Assembly (NCBI GenBank): GCA_031253795.1
Contig: JAIRVR010000031.1
Span: 62,001-126,000 of the forward strand
Reading direction: 5' to 3'
DNA: 64,000 bases
From: Burkholderiaceae bacterium
GTDB taxonomy: Bacteria > Pseudomonadota > Gammaproteobacteria > Burkholderiales > Burkholderiaceae_C
Part shown: positions 53,792 through 61,246 of the stretch, piece by piece
Layout of the letters: the number at the start of each line of letters is the position of its first letter
Numbering within the stretch: the stretch's first letter is position 1
Notes under the pieces: generated by a model
Seen by the model: only the letters and a program-made list of their open reading frames with translations
The model's database searches: none
Told to the model about the DNA's origin: nothing
Program-made: the position numbers and the translations under genes

Positions 53792-55398
53792 TAAACAGAC
53801 CTCAACGCGGCCAAGACGCTGGGGGACCGCCAGATGGGGTGAGGGGCCTTTCGGGCACGCGCTTTCTCTCGCGCCACAATCTTCGGATCAAACTTGCTCG
53901 CGATGTCACGGTCTATCACCCTAGTGACCCACCTGAAAAGCGCTATCCACCTGTCATGACCAACGTGTGACTTCTGTGAAAACACGGCCCAGTAAAAGCT
54001 GAAGAGCTTGTAGAGGTCATCCTGAACGACGACCTGAGACTTACATCGGAAGCAAGACAAAAAATCCATGCACACGGAGCCATCCTTCGGCGCAAGTTCG
54101 CCGTTAAACACGTCTTTGCACCCGGAGTGAGGCGTGTTCTCCCTGATGACTGTGCCTGCAAGTGTCTCGACCAGCACCTCTCCTGCCATGCGATGCTCCT
54201 CGAGCATTTCAGGGGTAACACTCAAGTAGCGTTGAACTGTCCCGGGGGTGTTGGACCCGCTTCGTGCTGTTGCCAGCAGGTCGCCTCTAGATGCTCGCCA
54301 GACGCGATTGAGCTTCGTATTTCTAAACAATTGGCTACTCATCTTCAGACGGGAGCCGTCATCACGGACAAGTCCATGTCTTGCAGTGAACGCGTTGGCA
54401 ACGCCACTCAATGTCTGGGTGCTCATCCCGCGCACTGCCCCATCAAGCTCGTACACCCATAGGAGCCCTTCCAAAGAAGTCCCCGCGGCCAGTTTGGACG
54501 CGGCCTCAGAAAGAAGCAAAGCACGCTCGCAGAGCCTGTACACATCGAGCGAGACAACCTTTGATGCGGAAGGCTCTATCGGCGTGGGGATGTCCTTGTT
54601 TGCTCGACGCTTGAAGGTCACAAGTACCTTGCGATTCTTCCGAGGGTGGCTCAGAAAGCAAGTCTCTAAGTCCCTGGGCAGCTCAAGGAACGGTGTCGGA
54701 TTGAGGCCGGTTTTGAGCAATATGGCGAAGACGCACAGCCCAAGCTGCGTCACGACAAGACCGGGATGCGTCCCTTCAAAGACCTCGGCAACCTCCCTGA
54801 TGAGTGGGAGCAAGATTCGACTACGCTCTTCGTCTGAGAGAGGTTCGATGTAGTTCCGACGACGGAGGACGTTTGTGGCACCAGGAAACGGGTTCTTCTT
54901 GAAGAGGCCGTCGCCCGTTAGCAGCTTGCGCTCAACGAGCGCTTTCAATACTGTGCAGACCTTCTGGTAAGCAGTCCGAGCCGTATTTTTTGACCAGACT
55001 TCGCCGTTCGCCTTGACCCGAGTGCTCAACCATCCTGTGAACGCATCAATGACATCGCCATCGATCTTGCTAAGAGACATTGAAAAACCTGAGCTAGATC
55101 GCTCCACACAGAACCTGAACCAGCTGTTCAAACCAGACCTGACGATTGACTCAAGCGACAATGGTTCTGGCTTTCCTTGTGTAACCATCGCCCGCAGCAC
55201 CAAGGTTATCGCCCCAACTGTGTCGTCAAATCCCCGCCCGAGATATTCTGTGAAATCAGCCTCATAGACCCTCCCGTGTGGAAGTGGTATTGATACGCAA
55301 GTAGGTACGATCAGCGCTGACTTAGCTGCCACAGAGGGGATCGGAACAATCGGCTCGCTGGGGGAACCGCCTACCCTGAAATCTTTCTTTTTTGCCAT
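53791..55398 (-). CDS. Tyrosine-recombinase-like protein 2, degenerate active site
   Basis: 535-aa middle member of the trio. The N-terminal domain is recombinase-like (SWFRFCVERSSSGFSMSLSK), but the first catalytic Arg is missing (ILLKTGLNPTPFLELP reads Asn where TGLR is usual), and the HxxR box reads FRNTKLNRVWRASRGD. A Tyr is present in NTPGTVQRYLSVTPEM. A CxxC pair sits in MDFLSCFRCKSQV. It is presumably a structural partner of the two complete recombinases. It follows recombinase 1 by 6 bp. Confidence 0.8.
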   Translation of the reverse strand: MAKKKDFRVGGSPSEPIVPIPSVAAKSALIVPTCVSIPLPHGRVYEADFTEYLGRGFDDTVGAITLVLRAMVTQGKPEPLSLESIVRSGLNSWFRFCVERSSSGFSMSLSKIDGDVIDAFTGWLSTRVKANGEVWSKNTARTAYQKVCTVLKALVERKLLTGDGLFKKNPFPGATNVLRRRNYIEPLSDEERSRILLPLIREVAEVFEGTHPGLVVTQLGLCVFAILLKTGLNPTPFLELPRDLETCFLSHPRKNRKVLVTFKRRANKDIPTPIEPSASKVVSLDVYRLCERALLLSEAASKLAAGTSLEGLLWVYELDGAVRGMSTQTLSGVANAFTARHGLVRDDGSRLKMSSQLFRNTKLNRVWRASRGDLLATARSGSNTPGTVQRYLSVTPEMLEEHRMAGEVLVETLAGTVIRENTPHSGCKDVFNGELAPKDGSVCMDFLSCFRCKSQVVVQDDLYKLFSFYWAVFSQKSHVGHDRWIALFRWVTRVIDRDIASKFDPKIVAREKARARKAPHPIWRSPSVLAALRSV

Positions 55399-55404
55399 CG
55401 TGGA

Positions 55405-56574
55405 CTATGCTCCCGCATCCAAGTAGCTCTTGGCTAGCGCATCGATTTCGGCCTGGTAACGGGTTCCATACACGTCATCGATTGCGTCCAGCAGATGTGT
55501 GTAACGCGATGTGGTAGTGATCGAGTCATGTCCCAACAGCCGCATAAGGGTCACGAGCGGTGACCCTCTGAACTTGCCGGCATGCTTCAGGTCTTCCAGG
55601 GAAGCCAACGTATGGGTCGCGAAGGTGTGCCTAAGCATGTGCGGATGAATGTGAAATCCAACCTTCGCTCCCAGACGGGCAAAAGGTGCTACGAATCCGT
55701 CATCAACAAAGGGCCGGCCACTGCGTGTCAAAAAAAGAGGCGCATGCTCTTCGCGTTTAGGTGCCCTAGCCAACAAGCGTGGTCTCACTACGGCCTTGTA
55801 CTGCCAGAGGGCGTTCATGCAGGCAACGGAGATTCGCACTGTTCGGGCCTTGTCATTCTTCGTCGACATGTATGCTGGGTCGAGCCGGACTGGCACCGTC
55901 CTAACTTTGGAAGACAGCTTGCTGCAATCAGAGACACATTTAACAGGGAACGTTGCCAGTTCCTCGGCTCTCAGCCCTGCAGTCAATCCAAGGTAAAACG
56001 CAGCATGGTGTGTCGGATTCCTCGCCTCCTTGAGCGCGCTGTCGATCTGGCCCCTTGTCAGAACCCGCTCTAGTCGCCGCGGCTCTCGCAGGTACAAGCT
56101 TGAAGTCGACCGTCGACCTTGGGTGCTCGACGCGTGAACCAGACGCGCATCAGCACTGGCCGAAATGGCTGCGTGTCGAGTGAAGGGAATCGTTGGGATT
56201 CGTCCAACCCGATGCGCCCATTCGTAGAAGCGCTCAACGGTTGCACGCTTGTGATTGATGTAACCCGGTTGGTTGCCAGCTACCACCTGGCACCACCTAA
56301 CCCAGTGCGAAAGCGGCGGCACATCGCCACTACCCGGTGCCGGAATATGGTCCCACTCAAAACGCTCTTCCAGGTACCCAAAGTAATCGTACATGTGCCG
56401 CCCGTAGGCCGCCCAAGTTTTCAGGTCCTTGGCGCCTGATCTACCAAGAAGCTCGTCAACAAAGAAGTGCAGCACCACTTCAACGATGGCGCCCGAAGAG
56501 TCGACGAGGATGGGGAAACCTTCGTAATGTTGACCTCCGACAGCGAACGAAGAATCACTGGGGTAAAGCGTCAT
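55405..56574 (-). CDS. Tyrosine recombinase 1 (TnpA-like integrase)
   Basis: About 389 aa from the ATG at 56574 (MTLYPSDSSFAVGGQHYEGF); the track frame adds 46 Arg-rich residues upstream. Core-binding domain about 45-150 (AKDLKTWAAYGRHMYDYFGY), then catalytic residues Arg (LGLTAGLRAEELATFP), His-x-x-Arg (HIHPHMLRHTFATH), His (LLGHDSITTTSRYTHL) with Tyr in the same segment. First gene of the recombinase operon, with its start about 400 bp from the right end of the element. Confidence 0.9.
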   Translation of the reverse strand: MTLYPSDSSFAVGGQHYEGFPILVDSSGAIVEVVLHFFVDELLGRSGAKDLKTWAAYGRHMYDYFGYLEERFEWDHIPAPGSGDVPPLSHWVRWCQVVAGNQPGYINHKRATVERFYEWAHRVGRIPTIPFTRHAAISASADARLVHASSTQGRRSTSSLYLREPRRLERVLTRGQIDSALKEARNPTHHAAFYLGLTAGLRAEELATFPVKCVSDCSKLSSKVRTVPVRLDPAYMSTKNDKARTVRISVACMNALWQYKAVVRPRLLARAPKREEHAPLFLTRSGRPFVDDGFVAPFARLGAKVGFHIHPHMLRHTFATHTLASLEDLKHAGKFRGSPLVTLMRLLGHDSITTTSRYTHLLDAIDDVYGTRYQAEIDALAKSYLDAGA

Positions 56575-56967
56575 GATCGCGTCCCAATCCAGAGCTTCAC
56601 GGCCGTGATGAAGCCGCGGCCACCGCACTGCGTCGCAAGGTCGTAGAAGTCTCCGCAGCCAGCGCGAGACCCGTTGTCGTAGTGCTTTTTCCTGTGAGTA
56701 AGCGATACACATGCTCCAAGCACTGCGTGGAACTCCATCGTTCGGTTTCTGGGTCTTTCAAGGTACGAATGCCCGGTTCCATTGAGGTAACCATCCAGTC
56801 GTTTGAAAGAAGGGAGAGGTGCACGGGACGGCGCGCACTCGCATCAGAACAGCGTCATCGAAGCGCCCTACCAGACCCCATCCCGAGGCGGGCCGCTCGC
56901 TCTAGAAGCCTCTTGGGCTGCTCATGCCGGATGCGATGGATAGGAGACTACAGGTGTTCAGGGGAGG
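56575..56967. other. Right end of the element, no gene
   Basis: About 390 bp between the first recombinase start and the rtcB fragment. Frames here show no recognisable protein. It must contain the recombinase operon promoter and the right-end arm sequence GGTTACAAGTAGATGTCGGA before the CAGCC core. Confidence 0.5.
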
Positions 56968-57225
56968 TTACAAGTAGATGTCGGAAGAACAGCCTATGTC
57001 CACGCCCACGGCCGCCGGAATGATGGCCTTGATGGTCGGTATCACCGAGCCCACGGTGGCGCCTATGCCCAGGTGCACGTCGGGCATGGCGGCGACATGC
57101 TTGAACACCACGGGCAGCCGCGCGGCGTTTTCCAGCTGCCTGCGCGCCGCGTCCTCGACCGGCACGCCCCGGGTCCACATCTTGATGGGCACGCCGTTTT
57201 CCACGTTGTGTTGCAGGTAGTTCAT
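56968..57225 (-). pseudogene. rtcB: RtcB RNA ligase, 5' part (interrupted gene)
   Basis: 85 codons from the native ATG: MNYLQHNVENGVPIKMWTRG, then KHVAAMPDVHLGIGATVGSV and IIPAAVGVDIGC. After Cys 78 the element begins and adds SSDIYL before a TAA. The conserved Asp and Cys metal ligands in GVDIGC are in this piece, while the His ligands are on the 39-40 kb piece, so neither half can form the active site alone. It follows the unknown gene at 57263 by 37 bp in the RtcR-dependent operon. Confidence 0.95.
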
Positions 57226-57262
57226 TGCCTTGTCCTCTTGTCTTGCTCTGTCTTCGTATGTT

Positions 57263-57736
57263 TCACATGTGGCGGATGGCGCGGCCCAGACGCTGGTAGT
57301 CCCGCAGGGGGAATTCATGCTCCATCCAGCGCTTGCGGTACTCCTCGACGCCCATGCAGCAGTGGATGCCGTCGAGCATGCGGTACACGCTGCGCACCAC
57401 CTCATCGCGAAGTGCCTGCCCGTGGGCAAGCACCTCGTAGTCATCCATGGCGGTAATGCCCCAGCTGGCCCAGTCGGCATACTCGCGCAGTTCATAGGAA
57501 AGGGTTTCGCCCTCTCCCTGCATGCACAGATGCACCTCGCCTGGCTCATCCATGAACACGGCGCGAGCATGGTGCGCGCCATTCGCCAGCGCCAGCGCCA
57601 TCGCGGCCAGGTCGCCCAGCGAATCGTGGAGGTAGGACACGGGATACTCCAGCGCCTCCCCGGGCGCGCTGAACTTCAGCGTCGCCCAGCCCGCCTCGCC
57701 CACCTCATAGCTCCATCGCTCTTCGAATGCGGCCAT
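57263..57736 (-). CDS. Unknown protein of the RNA repair operon
   Basis: 157-aa acidic protein from MAAFEERWSYEVGEAGWATL; the start is set by GGAGGT 7 nt upstream (57744-57749), later than the track Met. No motif known to me: LKFSAPGEALEYPVSYLHDS, then a Cys pair in GIHCCMGVEEYRKRWMEHEF. It lies between the slipin gene and rtcB on the same strand with short gaps, so it should be induced with them and may act on, bind or regulate damaged RNA with slipin (inference). Confidence 0.75.
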   Translation of the reverse strand: MAAFEERWSYEVGEAGWATLKFSAPGEALEYPVSYLHDSLGDLAAMALALANGAHHARAVFMDEPGEVHLCMQGEGETLSYELREYADWASWGITAMDDYEVLAHGQALRDEVVRSVYRMLDGIHCCMGVEEYRKRWMEHEFPLRDYQRLGRAIRHM

Positions 57737-57780
57737 ATGCCGTACCTCCATTTGCATTGCGTTGCGCGCCAGACCTTCGG

Positions 57781-58920
57781 TCAGCGCATCTTCACCAGCC
57801 CGTTGAGCACCTGGTCCAGCCCGCCGAACACGGAGATCTTGTCGATGCGCTCGGCCACACGCTCCAGCGTCTCCAGCTCCTTCATGCGCAGGGCCACGGG
57901 GTTGTCCTCCATGACCTTGGCGGTGTTGAGCAGCGAACGCGTGGCGGCCGTTTCCTCGCGGCGGCGGATCACGTTGGCCTGGGCCTGCTTCTCGGCCTGC
58001 ACCACCTGGGTGAGGATGGTCTTCATGTCGCCGGGCAGCACGATGTCCTTGACGCCCACGCTTTCCAGCACCATGCCGAAAGGCTGGAGCCTGGCCGCCA
58101 TGTGCGCGGACACCACGTCGTCGATCACCGTCTTGTTTTCCAGCAGTTCATCGAGCGTGCGGGTGCCCACGGCGGCGCGCAGCGCGAATTGCAGCTCGCG
58201 GTACAGGTGCTCGGCGGGCTTTTGCAGCTGGGCAAAGGCGCGCAGCACATCGGTGTGGCGGTAGGTGGCGCTCAGGTTCAGGCGCAGGCTGACCTTGTCG
58301 CGGGTCATGATGTCCTGGCCCGAGACCTCGACGGTCTGCAGGCGCAGGTCCACCAGCTCCACGGCGATGCTGCGACCGAACTTCCAGAACGCATAGCTGC
58401 CAGCCTGCAGCAGGCGATCCACGCGGCCGTCGATGGTCAGCAGCGCGCACTGGCCCGCAGGCACCTGCACCTGCAGCACGCCATTCAGGCCTGACACGCT
58501 GCGCTGGCGCAGCTGGGTCTGGGTCAGGCGCGCGGCCAGGGCAGCGGGCAGTTCGGCGCCGGCCTGCAGATCGATCACCTGAACGCCCACATCCACCAGC
58601 CCCTTCCAGTACAGGCGGCGCGTTCCGGGAGGCAGGATCTCGACCAGCACACCGTTTTCGCTGCGCAGGCCCGCTTCGGTTTCGGACAGGTCCACACGCA
58701 GGAATTCGGCGGCCACCACGGCAGGCTCCTGGGCCATCAGGTACTCGGCCAGCCCGTGCGTGAAGGCTGGCTGCTCCAGCGCAAAGGTTTCCACGCGCAG
58801 CCGGTCGGCGCCGGCAAACAGCCAGTGCTTGCCGCCGTGCAGCACGCGCTCGAAATCGCCATTGCGCAGCAGCAGGGCGCGTTCGTTCTTCTTGATGGTG
58901 ATGCGTTGGATCTTCAGCAT
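57781..58920 (-). CDS. Slipin-family (SPFH/band 7) protein
   Basis: 379 aa starting MLKIQRITIKKNERALLLRN. The SPFH/band-7 domain runs from about residue 140 to 330 (FWKFGRSIAVELVDLRLQTV, then LLENKTVIDDVVSAHMAARL), ending in the helical VVQAEKQAQANVIRRREETA. There is no N-terminal membrane helix, so it may be cytoplasmic or peripheral. Slipins of this type recur beside rtcBA genes and are part of RtcR-controlled repair operons; their role is unknown. First protein gene after the sigma-54 promoter and the tRNA-like leader. A GAGGAGAGGAAG run precedes the ATG. Confidence 0.9.
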   Translation of the reverse strand: MLKIQRITIKKNERALLLRNGDFERVLHGGKHWLFAGADRLRVETFALEQPAFTHGLAEYLMAQEPAVVAAEFLRVDLSETEAGLRSENGVLVEILPPGTRRLYWKGLVDVGVQVIDLQAGAELPAALAARLTQTQLRQRSVSGLNGVLQVQVPAGQCALLTIDGRVDRLLQAGSYAFWKFGRSIAVELVDLRLQTVEVSGQDIMTRDKVSLRLNLSATYRHTDVLRAFAQLQKPAEHLYRELQFALRAAVGTRTLDELLENKTVIDDVVSAHMAARLQPFGMVLESVGVKDIVLPGDMKTILTQVVQAEKQAQANVIRRREETAATRSLLNTAKVMEDNPVALRMKELETLERVAERIDKISVFGGLDQVLNGLVKMR

Positions 58921-59146
58921 TTCTTCCTCTCCTCGTTCGACGTTGCCGTCGCAAATCAACAGGGTGCCGTTACAGCGATGGCGGGGTGCCAGGGGACAGG
59001 GCCCGGGCCTTGCAGTGCGCCCTGGCTGCCTGCCCGGATCGGGGCGGTGGCCTGGCTGGCTGCGGGCGCGGACCATGCCGGGTACTGGCACAGCCGCCGC
59101 CACTGACGGGGGCGGCCCTGGGCTGCGCTGCAGCCTGGGACCGTCT

Positions 59147-59174
59147 CCCGCGTTCGGCGGGTGGTCTTGCGACC
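59147..59174 (-). ncRNA. Leader hairpins between the tRNA-like RNAs and slipin
   Basis: On the minus strand GGTC-GCAA-GACC (59174-59163) and CCCGC-CGAAC-GCGGG (59161-59147). The first repeats the GCAA tetraloop seen in the two hairpins upstream. Probably part of the same structured leader transcript. Confidence 0.5.
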
Positions 59175-59185
59175 GTTTCAATAGC

Positions 59186-59201
59186 CCGGCCTTGCGGCCG
59201 G
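59186..59201 (-). ncRNA. GCAA-tetraloop hairpin after tRNA-like module 2
   Basis: CCGGCC-GCAA-GGCCGG on the minus strand: a perfect 6-bp stem capped by a GNRA tetraloop, directly 3' of the second tRNA-like module. It may stabilise or process the RNA end. No U-tract follows. Confidence 0.6.
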
Positions 59202-59202
59202 A

Positions 59203-59269
59203 AGAATGGGCAGGAGTCGAACCTGCGACAGCCCTCTTGCGAGGGAGCTCTACCAGACTGAGCTACCAG
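59203..59269 (-). ncRNA. tRNA-like module 2 (D-arm, GCAA mini anticodon arm, T-arm)
   Basis: Minus strand: TAGCTCAGTCTGGTAGAGC is a textbook D-arm, followed by CCCTC-GCAA-GAGGG in the anticodon-arm position (4-nt loop instead of 7, so no anticodon) and GCAGG-TTCGACT-CCTGC, a perfect T-arm. The acceptor strands (CCACTGG and CCCATTC) hardly pair, so it is not a functional tRNA. It mimics a tRNA in the RtcR-controlled leader, in the manner of Y-RNA-like RNAs of other RNA repair operons. Confidence 0.7.
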
Positions 59270-59319
59270 TGGTGGGCAAGCCGGGAGTCGAACCCGGCAA
59301 GGTCACCACGACCTTGCCC
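59270..59319 (-). ncRNA. tRNA-like module 1 (acceptor/T-arm minihelix with CCA)
   Basis: Minus strand: GGGCAAG pairs with CTTGCCC (7-bp acceptor), enclosing a short hairpin and the T-arm CCGGG-TTCGACT-CCCGG, and is followed by A-CCA. It therefore looks like a tRNA top half with an encoded CCA end but no D- or anticodon arms. An alternative fold, CAAGGTC-GTGGT-GACCTTG, competes with the acceptor stem. It is the first structured piece after the sigma-54 promoter. Confidence 0.7.
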
Positions 59320-59458
59320 TCATCCAGCGCTTGCGGCGTGCGGCATGCAGGAAATCGACAGGCCCCTGAAGACCCGGACTGGCTGCACCGGCGGGGCGGA
59401 CCTGTGTCCCAACCCCTGCCTGTGAGCGGTCACCGCTTGCACTGGATGCCTTATCCAT

Positions 59459-59474
59459 TGCGAGATGCGTGCCA
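59459..59474 (-). promoter_or_regulatory. Sigma-54 (-24/-12) promoter of the RNA repair operon
   Basis: Minus strand TGGCAC-GCATC-TCGCA: GG and GC are separated by exactly 10 nt, as required for RpoN promoters (consensus TGGCAC-N5-TTGCA). It reads toward the tRNA-like RNAs and slipin; transcription should begin near 59447. The divergent rtcR gene encodes the expected activator, and rpoN is two genes away. Confidence 0.82.
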
Positions 59475-59518
59475 GCCTGGCTGCAGACGCCGAAAGAATC
59501 ACCACTTCATTGATTTCA

Positions 59519-59535
59519 TTGAGAAAAAATCTCAA
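59519..59535. promoter_or_regulatory. Inverted repeat TTGAGA-AAAAA-TCTCAA upstream of rtcR
   Basis: A perfect 6-bp dyad between rtcR and the sigma-54 promoter, about 45 bp upstream of the -24 box. It may be the RtcR enhancer site or part of the rtcR promoter region, which is AT-rich here (59500-59604). Confidence 0.45.
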
Positions 59536-59604
59536 GCCCTGTTTTCCATCTCCCATCCGCATCCCATGCAAACTAGAATTTCAGCTATTCAATTAGATAA
59601 AAAC

Positions 59605-61224
59605 ATGGAAAAGAAAAAAGTCGTCATCGGTTTTCTGGGCACGCAGCTGGATTCCGGTCGTGGCGCGGGGCGCTGGGAGAAATGGCGGCCCACCGTCTCC
59701 CTGGTGCAACGCGAGGATCTGGTCGTGGAACGGCTGGAGCTGCTGTACACGCTGCCCCACCAGGCCCTGGCGCAGCTGGTGCGCGACGACATTGCCACGG
59801 CATCGCCCGAGACCACGGTGAACCTCGTGCCCATGGACATTGCCGATCCATGGGACTTCGGCGAGGTCTATGCGCGGCTGTTCGACTGGACACAGGCCTA
59901 CCGCTTCGATCCAGAGCGCGAGGAATACTGGACCCACATCACCACGGGCACGCACGTGGCACAGATCTGCCTGTTCCTGCTGGTGGAGTCCCGCCGCATT
60001 CCCGGGGTGCTGGCCCAGACCTCGCCGCCCCGGCGCCAGCGCATGGGCGAGCCGGGCAGCTATGCGCTGATCGACCTGGACCTGTCGCGCTACGACGTGA
60101 TCGCCCAGCGTTTCGGCGCCGAGCAAAGCGAGGCCGTGCAATTCCTGAAAAGCGGCATCGCCACGCGCAATGCGGGCTTCAACGCGCTGATCGACGAGGT
60201 CGAGCGCGTGGCGGTGCGCTCGCGCGCACCCATCCTGCTCACGGGGCCCACGGGCGCTGGCAAGTCCCATCTGGCGCGGCGCATGTACGAGCTCAAGAAG
60301 GCCAGGCACCAGGTGCAGGGCGATTTCGTCGAGGTCAATTGCGCCACGCTGCGGGGCGATGGCGCGGCCTCGGTGCTGTTCGGCCACAAAAAGGGGGCGT
60401 TCACAGGCGCCGCCGCCGACCGTGCCGGCCTGCTGCGCAGCGCCCACCAGGGCGTGCTGTTCCTGGACGAAATCGGCGAACTGGGCCTGGACGAGCAGGC
60501 CATGCTGCTCAAGGCGGTGGAGGAAAAGCGCTTCTACCCCATGGGCAGCGACCGCGAGGTCAGCAGTGATTTCCAGTTGATCGCTGGCACGCACCGGGAC
60601 CTGCGCGTCGATGTGTCACAGGGGCGTTTCCGCGAGGACTTGTTCGCGCGCATCAATCTCTGGTCCTATGTCCTGCCCGGGCTGGCCGCGCGCCCCGAGG
60701 ACATAGAGCCCAACATGGACCATTTGCTCGCACGTTCGGCCGACGAGAGCGGCCAGGTGGCGCGCTTCAACCTGGAGGCCCGCAAACGCTATCTGCGCTT
60801 TGCGCGATCGCCCGAAGCGCTGTGGAGCGGCAACTTTCGCGATCTGTCGGCCAGCATGACCCGGCTGGCCACGCTGGCCGACGCGGGCCGCATTTCCACG
60901 GCCCTGGTCGATGCCGAGATCCAGCGCCTGAAGTGGCTATGGCAAAGAGGCGATGCGATGGAGACCGCCGGCGCCTTCGCCAGCCTTCCAACCCCGCTGT
61001 CCGCCGAAGCTCTGGAAGGCATGGATTTGTTCGACCGCATGCAGCTCGAAGCCGTGCTGAGCGTGTGTCGGCAATCGCCTTCGCTGTCCGATGCAGGGCG
61101 CCGCCTGTTTGACAAGTCGCGCACCCAGCGCAGCGTGGTCAACGATGCCGACCGCCTGCGCAAATACCTGCTGAAGTTCGGTCTCCACTGGAGCGACGTG
61201 TCCGGCCGAAAGCCGGCGCCGTGA
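59605..61224 (+). CDS. rtcR: RtcR, sigma-54-dependent activator of RNA repair
   Basis: 539 aa. N-terminal RtcR/CARF-type regulatory domain (KKKVVIGFLGTQLDSGRGAG, then YWTHITTGTHVAQICLFLLV), AAA+ domain with Walker A ILLTGPTGAGKSHLARRMY, the sigma-54 contact motif KKGAFTGAAADRAGLL and Walker B GVLFLDEIGELGLDEQ, and a C-terminal HTH. Known RtcR senses RNA ends, such as tRNA halves with cyclic phosphates, through the CARF domain. The start is the ATG at 59605; the track frame runs back through the tRNA-like region. Divergent from the operon it controls. Confidence 0.96.
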   Translation: MEKKKVVIGFLGTQLDSGRGAGRWEKWRPTVSLVQREDLVVERLELLYTLPHQALAQLVRDDIATASPETTVNLVPMDIADPWDFGEVYARLFDWTQAYRFDPEREEYWTHITTGTHVAQICLFLLVESRRIPGVLAQTSPPRRQRMGEPGSYALIDLDLSRYDVIAQRFGAEQSEAVQFLKSGIATRNAGFNALIDEVERVAVRSRAPILLTGPTGAGKSHLARRMYELKKARHQVQGDFVEVNCATLRGDGAASVLFGHKKGAFTGAAADRAGLLRSAHQGVLFLDEIGELGLDEQAMLLKAVEEKRFYPMGSDREVSSDFQLIAGTHRDLRVDVSQGRFREDLFARINLWSYVLPGLAARPEDIEPNMDHLLARSADESGQVARFNLEARKRYLRFARSPEALWSGNFRDLSASMTRLATLADAGRISTALVDAEIQRLKWLWQRGDAMETAGAFASLPTPLSAEALEGMDLFDRMQLEAVLSVCRQSPSLSDAGRRLFDKSRTQRSVVNDADRLRKYLLKFGLHWSDVSGRKPAP

Positions 61225-61246
61225 GAGCGCATGCACTCCCGGACGA

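Larger units (their letters stand above)
40008..56994. mobile_element. 16,982-bp integrative element inserted in rtcB
   Basis: Boundaries follow from the split rtcB gene. A shared CAGCC (GGCTG on the minus strand) occurs at 40008-40012 and 56990-56994, giving a 16,982-bp unit; removing one copy plus the intervening DNA restores an intact RtcB frame (GVDIGCGMMA). The ends carry imperfect inverted sequences (GTTCTTACTACAAGGTAAC left; GTTCTTCCGACATCTACTTG, continuing into GTAACC, read inward from the right). Cargo is lower in GC and contains three tyrosine recombinases, a TnpC-like protein, a serine recombinase, ParB-type proteins, an IS3 remnant and probable conflict genes. The recombinase block beside the right end resembles Tn554/recombinase-in-trio systems. 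Confidence 0.9.

Noticed and set aside
59203-59319. Two apparent tRNA genes on the minus strand
   Set aside because: One lacks D- and anticodon arms; the other has a 4-nt loop in place of the anticodon loop and an unpaired acceptor. Called tRNA-like RNAs instead.
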